A stretch of DNA of 14,931 nt from Euryarchaeota archaeon UBA13. GTDB lineage: Archaea > Thermoplasmatota > Poseidoniia > Poseidoniales > Poseidoniaceae. A program made the translations under genes and the position numbers. This document shows positions 7,721 through 12,981 of this stretch, piece by piece (the first letter of the stretch is position 1; each line of letters begins with the position of its first letter). Below the pieces are notes generated by a model. It saw only the letters and a program-made list of their open reading frames with translations. It did no database searches and was not told where the DNA came from. The DNA lies in assembly GCA_002495945.1 (NCBI GenBank), contig DAHU01000094.1:523-15453 (forward strand). The letters are read 5' to 3'.

Positions 7721-8135
7721 TGGGTGCCTCAAAACTATCAATGCTGACCTTTTTGCCTTGCTTTTTCCACTGTGCTAGTAGTTGCTCTAACAGGCGTTCA
7801 TGATCTCTATCACTAATACCCAAGCGGCGCCTTTCTTCCCACAATAGCAGTTGTTCGGTTTTACTCAACAAAGCATCTCTAAGGTACAACTCTAATGTTC
7901 TACGATATGCATCTCGGTCTGATATAGCGTAAACAATTGTATCATCACCGACGAATTGGTCTGCACGGTGCTGAATGATATTTCCGAGTGTTAGCGCTTC
8001 GTCGTAGGAGATTGCACGCTTGTCTAACTCTGACTGTATGGTTGACGCGACTTCTTGCAATTCGTATTTACCGGGCGCTCGCTGAATTCTCTTGAGCAAT
8101 TTTCGGGCCCGACGAGATAAGCGAAGCCCTACCAT
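7695..8135 (-). CDS. Uncharacterised charged helical protein, first gene of the archaellin-containing operon
   Basis: A 146-aa cytosolic protein without signal or membrane segments. The first 15 residues are very basic (LRLSRRARKLLKRIQR). Residues about 25-60 are helical. Residues 73-120 show a pattern of the form Y-RR-L-LYLRDALLSKTEQLLLWEERRRLGIS-DH, similar to TerB-like or EF-hand-like helical domains seen in archaeal hypotheticals; this resemblance is weak. The last 20 residues are Gly/Ala-rich and disordered, ending EGGGASA. No Shine-Dalgarno stands before the ATG at 8135. A TATA-like element about 65 nt upstream could drive the whole minus-strand block. Its stop lies inside the giant gene (26-nt overlap), so the two should be co-expressed. 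I do not recognise its function. Confidence 0.8.
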   Translation of the reverse strand: MVGLRLSRRARKLLKRIQRAPGKYELQEVASTIQSELDKRAISYDEALTLGNIIQHRADQFVGDDTIVYAISDRDAYRRTLELYLRDALLSKTEQLLLWEERRRLGISDRDHERLLEQLLAQWKKQGKKVSIDSFEAPNEGGGASA

Positions 8136-8195
8136 AAATTACTCTTGGACACGGCAGTTATTCAAAGAATCGGTCATCAATGTGCTCTTAAGTCA

Positions 8196-8207
8196 TTATG
8201 CATAAAT
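8196..8207 (-). promoter_or_regulatory. Candidate TATA element for the 146-aa/giant/archaellin operon
   Basis: On the minus strand the sequence ATTTATGCATAA reads as an archaeal TATA-like box about 65 nt before the ATG at 8135, which would leave a leader of roughly 40 nt. It overlaps the palindrome TTATGCATAA. This is position- and composition-based only. Confidence 0.35.
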
Positions 8208-8280
8208 ATCAATGCAATATGAATAATACGCTTTAAATGAGGCACTGCGGACTTGTCAGTAGTTATTGTTAACCACAAAT

Positions 8281-8320
8281 TGAATTGTTCTAAGCAAATG
8301 TGCTTGAATGCAACAATTCA
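8281..8320 (+). repeat. Nested inverted repeat upstream of peroxiredoxin
   Basis: TGAATTGTT (8281-8289) and AACAATTCA (8312-8320) are perfect reverse complements. Inside them AAGCA (8292-8296) and TGCTT (8301-8305) form a second perfect pair around a 4-nt loop. The structure ends 25 nt before the peroxiredoxin ATG. It could be a protein-binding operator or a leader hairpin. Confidence 0.55.
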
Positions 8321-8345
8321 TGTGTAATGTTGAACACGTGAGGTC

Positions 8346-8828
8346 ATGAACGATATCATTAATTTAGAAGTAGGCCAGTCTGCACCGGATTTTTCCTGTG
8401 AGGATTCAACCGGTAAAACACACTCCTTGCAGGATTACATGAGCGAAGGAAAATCAGTAATTCTGTACTTCTATCCCAAGGATTCAACACCAGGATGCAC
8501 CACACAAGCATGTGATTTCAGAGACTCAATGGCTCGACTCAACCAAGGCGATTATGTCGTACTGGGAGTATCGAAAGATCCCGCTAAGTCACATGAAAAA
8601 TTCATCACTAAGCAAGAATTAAACTTCCCACTGCTAATGGACGAAGACATTTCACTGCACCAAACATACGGTACATGGCGAGAGAAGAGTATGTACGGCA
8701 AGAAGTACATGGGCACCTCTCGGTCAACATTTGTTATCGGTAGTGATGGCAAGTTAAACTGGGTAGGCTACGGAGTCAGAGCAAAAGGCCACGTCGACAA
8801 AATAATGGCTGATTTAGGCATAGAGTGA
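8346..8828 (+). CDS. bcp: Peroxiredoxin, PrxQ/BCP type
   Basis: Thiol peroxidase that reduces H2O2 and organic peroxides in the cytosol using thioredoxin-like donors. The 160-aa length is normal for the family. Typical features are the N-terminal VGQSAPDFSCEDSTGKTHSL, the YFYPKDSTPGCTTQACDFRD active site with peroxidatic Cys51 and resolving Cys56 (the five-residue spacing of the alpha2-type PrxQ), and Arg126 in the GTSRSTFVI strand. Cys18 is an extra cysteine. The next gene starts within its stop codon (GTGA overlap), so both are probably translated together. There is only a weak, badly spaced Shine-Dalgarno before the ATG, so the mRNA may be read without one. The inverted repeat just upstream could be a control element. 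Family assignment is secure. Confidence 0.95.
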   Translation: MNDIINLEVGQSAPDFSCEDSTGKTHSLQDYMSEGKSVILYFYPKDSTPGCTTQACDFRDSMARLNQGDYVVLGVSKDPAKSHEKFITKQELNFPLLMDEDISLHQTYGTWREKSMYGKKYMGTSRSTFVIGSDGKLNWVGYGVRAKGHVDKIMADLGIE

Positions 8829-9310
8829 GAGGCGATACTTTGTCTGGCAACCCATCCCCAAACAAAAGGATAGAGTTGCCAAACTCAAGCGTTGCATGGT
8901 CGCCTTGTGCAATTGGAGACGGCTTAGTAAACGGCGATAAATGCTCAATAGGAGCACTGGCGCACATCGGTCGGAACGTAACCATGGGGAATAATTGCCG
9001 CATACAAGGCAGCGCCTACATAGCAGATGATTGTAAACTCGGCAACAATGTATTCATCGGGCCCAATGCCACACTACTCAACGATCGATACCCGCCATCG
9101 GGAAATAAAGCACTATGGCAGCCAATAACCGTTGGCAACGGTGCAGTCATTGGTGGTGGAGCAACCGTAGTACCTGGCTGCAATGTTGGGGAAAATGCAG
9201 TCCTTGGTGCCGGTTCAGTGCTAACAAAACCTCTGCCGAGTAATGAAGTATGGGTGGGAAATCCAGCAGTTTTCCTCATGACAAGAGAAAAATATGATGC
9301 CAAGCGCTAA
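8825..9310 (+). CDS. Left-handed beta-helix acyltransferase (hexapeptide-repeat, sugar N-acetyltransferase-like)
   Basis: A 161-aa protein with hexapeptide repeats at about residues 28-80 (AIGDGLVNGDKCSIGALAHI, NVTMGNNCRIQG, YIADDCKLGNNVFIGP) and 102-135 (VGNGAVIGGGATVVPGCNVG, ENAVLGAGSVLTKPLP), split by a loop containing LNDRYPPSG. The C-terminal GNPA motif is standard. The pattern matches the WbbJ/WlbB-type group that acetylates amino groups of nucleotide-activated sugars; the real acceptor is unknown. GTG at 8825 overlaps the peroxiredoxin stop. A TTG at 8840, preceded by AGAGG with a 7-nt spacer, is an equally credible start that would remove five residues. Sitting in a redox operon is odd for such an enzyme. 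It may serve surface glycan synthesis together with the epimerase encoded at 10141-11100. Confidence 0.85.
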   Translation: MRGDTLSGNPSPNKRIELPNSSVAWSPCAIGDGLVNGDKCSIGALAHIGRNVTMGNNCRIQGSAYIADDCKLGNNVFIGPNATLLNDRYPPSGNKALWQPITVGNGAVIGGGATVVPGCNVGENAVLGAGSVLTKPLPSNEVWVGNPAVFLMTREKYDAKR

Positions 9311-9326
9311 TTATTACATAATGAGT

Positions 9327-9332
9327 GGGGGT
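9327..9332 (+). promoter_or_regulatory. Shine-Dalgarno site of the flavin reductase-like gene
   Basis: GGGGGT lies 6 nt before the ATG at 9339 and supports that start over the in-frame ATGs at 9294, 9297 and 9321, none of which has a suitable site. Confidence 0.55.
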
Positions 9333-9338
9333 AAATTG

Positions 9339-10151
9339 ATGGACAGAAAAGCTGTTGTTGCAGACTTCTTGAGAAAATGCATCGATTATGCTAATGCATC
9401 TATTGAAAGGAAAGGAAAGCGAGGAGAAGAGGATTTAATTCCTGCATGGCAGACTTACATTGAATTTACTCAGCATGCAATTGACGAGATCCACACGGGA
9501 AAATTGGATTCGTGGTTTGAAAAATCCGAAAGTGGCAATTTAGTTGATGCTCAACGCATCGATATCATGGAAATGGGTCACAAAGAACGTTCCGCATGGC
9601 TCGCTGGAATCGTCTCACCAAGGCCATTGATTTTGGCTTCAACTGTTGATGAAGACGGCGTGAAGAACCTAGCACCATTGACATCGGTAATGGGAGTTTC
9701 AAACACACCACCTCTATTCATTGCATCATTTAGTAAGAATAAACGCAAAGAATATCGTGGCACTTTATTGAACATGAGGAAAACTCGGAAGGCGATTCTT
9801 CACGTCATGCCTGCTACTTTGCAAGCAGTTGACTGGATAGACATGGCTGGCAGTCCAGTTCCACCAGAAGAAAGCGAATGGGACTTGATTGACATCGACG
9901 CACATTCAGATGATGAATTGCTAATCCAACAAGCAGTAGCGGCTATCGAAGTAGAACTTGTCGAAGAGCAAGAGTTACCCGGTGCTGTCGCACGATTAGC
10001 GGTGATGAAGGTAAAACATATCTGGACGTCAGGTAAATCAGCACCAAAAACAGGATTGAATGTACTTACACAACACGGTATGGACAACATCATGGCTGCA
10101 CCTTCGGGCTGGTCAAAAATAGTGGACAAACACTACGGACCTAAGGATTAA
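9339..10151 (+). CDS. Flavin reductase-like FMN-binding split-barrel protein with helical N-terminal extension
   Basis: A 270-aa protein. Residues about 88-245 match the flavin reductase-like / flavoredoxin fold, with SPRPLILASTVDEDGVKNLA, SVMGVSNTPPLFIASFSKNK and an RGTLLNMRKTRKAILHVMPA segment. This family binds FMN and either reduces flavin with NAD(P)H or passes electrons to partners. Residues 1-85 are an unusual helical extension (AVVADFLRKCIDYANASIER and onward) before the barrel. It starts 28 nt after the acyltransferase stop, so it is probably the third gene of the peroxiredoxin operon. Its last 11 bp overlap the convergent epimerase gene. The partner and substrate cannot be told from sequence. 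A link to peroxide or oxidative-stress chemistry is suggested only by the neighbour. Confidence 0.85.
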   Translation: MDRKAVVADFLRKCIDYANASIERKGKRGEEDLIPAWQTYIEFTQHAIDEIHTGKLDSWFEKSESGNLVDAQRIDIMEMGHKERSAWLAGIVSPRPLILASTVDEDGVKNLAPLTSVMGVSNTPPLFIASFSKNKRKEYRGTLLNMRKTRKAILHVMPATLQAVDWIDMAGSPVPPEESEWDLIDIDAHSDDELLIQQAVAAIEVELVEEQELPGAVARLAVMKVKHIWTSGKSAPKTGLNVLTQHGMDNIMAAPSGWSKIVDKHYGPKD

Positions 10152-11100
10152 ATGATTCAAACATCATTGTCAACCCTTCATCAAGAGAGACTTTAGCATG
10201 CCAATCTAATAATTCAACACTGTTCGCAATATTGGGTAGTCTTCGCTTTACATCGCCGTGGTAGCCGTCAGTATATTGCAACTTGACATCATCACCGAAG
10301 TGGGCGATTCGATTAGCCAACTCAGCAATAGAGATCTCCTCAGTAGAGCCAATATTGAACACTTCACCGGATGGTAAATTTCTCATTCCCGCACCAATAA
10401 AACCTGCAACAACATCATCAATCCAAGTAAAACTTCGTGTCTGTTCGCCATCACCGTGAATATTAATGACCCCAGAGTCCATTAATTGTTGGAAAAACAT
10501 AGCAACAACCTGCCCATATTCATCACCTAACAAACGGGGACCATAGGCATTGAATGGCCTGATAATTTGAACTGCCAAACCATCTCTTGCTGCGTGTTGA
10601 CACGCAACCTCTCCAAGATATTTGCTCCCCCCGTACGAGTGTCTTTGATGCTTTCTCGGGTCAGTAAAAATCATCGCATCTCCATCGGTTAGCGGTTGCG
10701 TTTGTGGCTCACCAAAGGCCTCTGGTGAGGAAGCAAAAACATATTTTGCATCATGCGCCATTGCCAGTTCCAATGTCCTAAGCGTACCGTTGATATTGAC
10801 GTCGATAACTGAGTGGGCGGCTTCATGAAACCATTTTGTCCCATTGATTGCTGCGAGGTGGTAAACTAAATCCAAGCCACCAAGTGCGTCAACGCAGGCG
10901 TCTAAATCATCGACATCGCGAACGTCTCCCGGATAAAGGGCAAAGTTATCATTACCCATAATTGAAAGGAGATTGTCTTCACTGCCGCGAAACATGGAAT
11001 CAATGGCAACGACCCTATGACCCATTGACACCAATTCTTCACACAAGTAAGAACCGATAAATCCAGCCCCACCGGTGACTAAAATCCGCATACTTGGCAT
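10141..11100 (-). CDS. NAD-dependent sugar epimerase/dehydratase (extended SDR family)
   Basis: A 319-aa enzyme acting on nucleotide-activated sugars in the cytosol. The Rossmann dinucleotide motif is VTGGAGFIGS (residues 8-17), the acidic residue Asp34 follows beta-2, and GDVRD follows further on. The catalytic residues are Ser124/Ser125 in VFASSPEAFG and the YxxxK pair Tyr156-Lys160. Then come RPFNAYGPR, HGDGEQTRSFTWIDDVVAGF and FNIGSTEEISIAELA, all typical of UDP-glucose/GDP-mannose epimerases and UDP-glucuronate decarboxylases. The substrate cannot be fixed. It begins 2 nt after the aconitase X stop, with no strong ribosome-binding site, and so is probably translated from the same mRNA. 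A second ATG three codons in (11091) is possible and would fit MRILVTGGAG starting points in relatives. Confidence 0.9.
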   Translation of the reverse strand: MPSMRILVTGGAGFIGSYLCEELVSMGHRVVAIDSMFRGSEDNLLSIMGNDNFALYPGDVRDVDDLDACVDALGGLDLVYHLAAINGTKWFHEAAHSVIDVNINGTLRTLELAMAHDAKYVFASSPEAFGEPQTQPLTDGDAMIFTDPRKHQRHSYGGSKYLGEVACQHAARDGLAVQIIRPFNAYGPRLLGDEYGQVVAMFFQQLMDSGVINIHGDGEQTRSFTWIDDVVAGFIGAGMRNLPSGEVFNIGSTEEISIAELANRIAHFGDDVKLQYTDGYHGDVKRRLPNIANSVELLDWHAKVSLDEGLTMMFESFNP

Positions 11101-11102
11101 AT

Positions 11103-12875
11103 TTATCCAGCTCGCTCAATTACAGTGAGTGTTACCTTGTCACCAACTTTACTCATCGCCACCAAATCCCCTGAATTCACTTCCATACAAGGGTCTGATT
11201 CAAACCCGTGTGCATATGGTACATCGAGTAACGAACAGGCGGGAATAGTTAATGAACATACATCTCGATTAACAATCGCTCTCGGCCCTTTGCCAGTGTA
11301 AATCAGGCCCATCAAGACATATGGAGCCACTGTAGAACCGGAGCCTTTTGGATAAATCAGAATCGTATCTTCAATTGCTTGGCCGTCAAGAGGGTGTCCG
11401 GTTTCTTCGACTACCCCACTATCCCGATTGACATAACCAAGATATGTAATAGCGACGTCAGTAGACATCGCTCTTCCCGTTATGCTGAAATCACCTTGTG
11501 AGGAAAGACCGTTTCCAACCGAGCTAAATTCACCATCTCGAGGAGATTTTGCCGATTGATGTTGAGGTTGTGCTTTGGCTGATATTGTTGGCCTTTCACC
11601 TTTGGAAAGTTCAGGATTGAATGCATGAGCAACGCAATCTTGGATGCTCATGACGCTAGTGGGAATTCGATTAAGACCGCTGGTTAAGTAATGCTCTGCT
11701 TTGAGAGAGTTAGTCAACAAATGATTGTAGTGCTGCCTATTGTAAGGAGTTACCTCTGGGCAGGTGTCTTGTAGAATCACCACTCCTGCAGATTCCAGTA
11801 ACTCGATACTACCATCATCGTTAGCCAATTGATAATTTTCTTCGCTAGTAAATAACCACAATCGGTTGTTAGGTATTTTCTTACCCATTTCAGCATAAGA
11901 CCTAACCGCTGAAGCAGTTCGTCTAATTTCCTCTACACTTGCTTGCGGACAGCCAATAACAACCAAATCCACCTGCCCCTTTGGTGCTAAGTCCTGATAT
12001 CTTTTGGCTAGGTCTTCGGCGGTAAATTCTAACACTCCAGCCCAGCCTGAATCAGGTGCAAGCCACTGTCCATTGTTATCTTTTGACAATGGTGGGTCTG
12101 CACTATGGCCTTCGGCCCACAGCATCGGACAACCGTAATTTGCCGCCGCAGCAGTAAGCGCTTTTTTACTAGCAAATGAAACATGTTCAGGTAGACCACG
12201 GATAAACGGCATTGGACCCCAAGCAAGATTCCAGTCGGGCCTAACTTGCTTTCCTATCCAATCGCCGAGAATTGACCAATCGGAAAGATCGGTTAACTCA
12301 CATGAAATATTGACTAAAATGTTAGGCATGCGATTTTCCGGTAAATGCAATCCCCATCGAGGTGCAAAACCGGTTAATGCTGTAGCTAACGCTGACAGAC
12401 CGGACTCACGATTAGTGATTAATGAAGTCCAAGAGTTAGAGAAACATACCGCATTTGACTCTGCCCAAGATGCCACGCCTGATTCAAGTTCTATACCTCT
12501 ATCATATGGAGTACAAGACAAAGTCGCTTCAATTCCTAAGCGCTCATATGCATGAATTATCTCAAATTGTTGTTCAAGAAAATCTGGCCAATCTATATCC
12601 ATTTCTTGCATTTTCTCTTTGTCACACCCAGCCGAATTAAGCGTTGTAGTTATTGCCACTTGCCCATCTTTATCATCTGACAGGTCAGATAAAAATCTCC
12701 TCAGTCCGTGGCCACCAGTAATAACTGAGACACCAGAAACATGAGCATTATCAACCTCGATAAAACCATCAGCGTTGGCGATTTCCGCCAAATCAACCAC
12801 CAGTTTTGCAGCCTTTTGCCTGGTCTTACCCTCTTCGCCGGAAAGTTGGGCAGCAAGCCTAACAGGTAAGTCCAT
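11103..12875 (-). CDS. Fused aconitase X (large plus small swivel domain): probable mevalonate-5-phosphate dehydratase or cis-3-hydroxy-L-proline dehydratase
   Basis: Iron-sulfur dehydratase of the aconitase X family, 590 aa from the ATG at 12875. Residues 1-420 are the large domain: NAHVSGVSVITGGHGL, SCTPYDRG (Cys121), the WAESNAVCFSNS / TNRESG / ALTG block, then IGCPQASVEEI (Cys309) and DTCPEVTP (Cys372), the likely cluster ligands, and TNSLKAEHY. A disordered linker (about 420-463) leads to the small swivel domain with YPKGSGSTVAPYV and GPRAIVNRD. In archaea this family dehydrates mevalonate 5-phosphate in isoprenoid synthesis, usually as two separate subunits; other members act on hydroxyproline. 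The frame extends to an ATG at 12983, but those 36 residues do not match the family N-terminus, so 12875 was chosen. There is no Shine-Dalgarno, and a TATA-like sequence 26-35 nt upstream suggests a near-leaderless mRNA. Confidence 0.88.
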   Translation of the reverse strand: MDLPVRLAAQLSGEEGKTRQKAAKLVVDLAEIANADGFIEVDNAHVSGVSVITGGHGLRRFLSDLSDDKDGQVAITTTLNSAGCDKEKMQEMDIDWPDFLEQQFEIIHAYERLGIEATLSCTPYDRGIELESGVASWAESNAVCFSNSWTSLITNRESGLSALATALTGFAPRWGLHLPENRMPNILVNISCELTDLSDWSILGDWIGKQVRPDWNLAWGPMPFIRGLPEHVSFASKKALTAAAANYGCPMLWAEGHSADPPLSKDNNGQWLAPDSGWAGVLEFTAEDLAKRYQDLAPKGQVDLVVIGCPQASVEEIRRTASAVRSYAEMGKKIPNNRLWLFTSEENYQLANDDGSIELLESAGVVILQDTCPEVTPYNRQHYNHLLTNSLKAEHYLTSGLNRIPTSVMSIQDCVAHAFNPELSKGERPTISAKAQPQHQSAKSPRDGEFSSVGNGLSSQGDFSITGRAMSTDVAITYLGYVNRDSGVVEETGHPLDGQAIEDTILIYPKGSGSTVAPYVLMGLIYTGKGPRAIVNRDVCSLTIPACSLLDVPYAHGFESDPCMEVNSGDLVAMSKVGDKVTLTVIERAG

Positions 12876-12981
12876 GATAATGCGGTGTACTAACTCTTTG
12901 ATGAAGTAAACCCTTCGCAGACCTGTTAACTTGTTGATTAGACCGGAAGTTTTGATACCATTGAGGATTTGAAGAATCATC
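12876..12981. promoter_or_regulatory. Divergent promoter region between aconitase X and the surface protein
   Basis: 106 bp without a gene. For the minus strand, TTTACTTCAT (12910-12901) stands about 30 nt before the aconitase X ATG. For the plus strand, TTTTGATA (12950-12957) stands about 28 nt before the ATG at 12982. Both distances fit an archaeal TATA box serving mRNAs with very short leaders, and neither gene has a good Shine-Dalgarno. Composition-based and tentative. Confidence 0.35.

Larger units (their letters stand above)
8136..8345. other. Divergent intergenic region between the two operons
   Basis: 210 bp of AT-rich sequence without a gene. It separates the minus-strand surface-protein/archaellin block from the plus-strand peroxiredoxin block and should hold both promoters. 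It contains a TATA-like stretch with a perfect TTATGCATAA palindrome (8196-8205), a TTTAAA (8232-8237) as a candidate for the plus strand, and a nested inverted repeat at 8281-8320. Confidence 0.7.

Noticed and set aside
3022..7778. Many plus-strand open frames of 60-100 codons across the giant gene
   Set aside because: Antisense shadows of one long continuous coding frame with clear domain repeats; none has a recognisable product.
9294..9338. Earlier start for the flavin reductase-like gene at 9294
   Set aside because: It would overlap the acyltransferase and has no ribosome-binding site; the ATG at 9339 has GGGGGT at proper spacing.
10141..10151. Convergent 11-bp gene overlap as a sign of frameshift or annotation error
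   Set aside because: Both C-termini look complete for their families and such overlaps are common in compact archaeal genomes.
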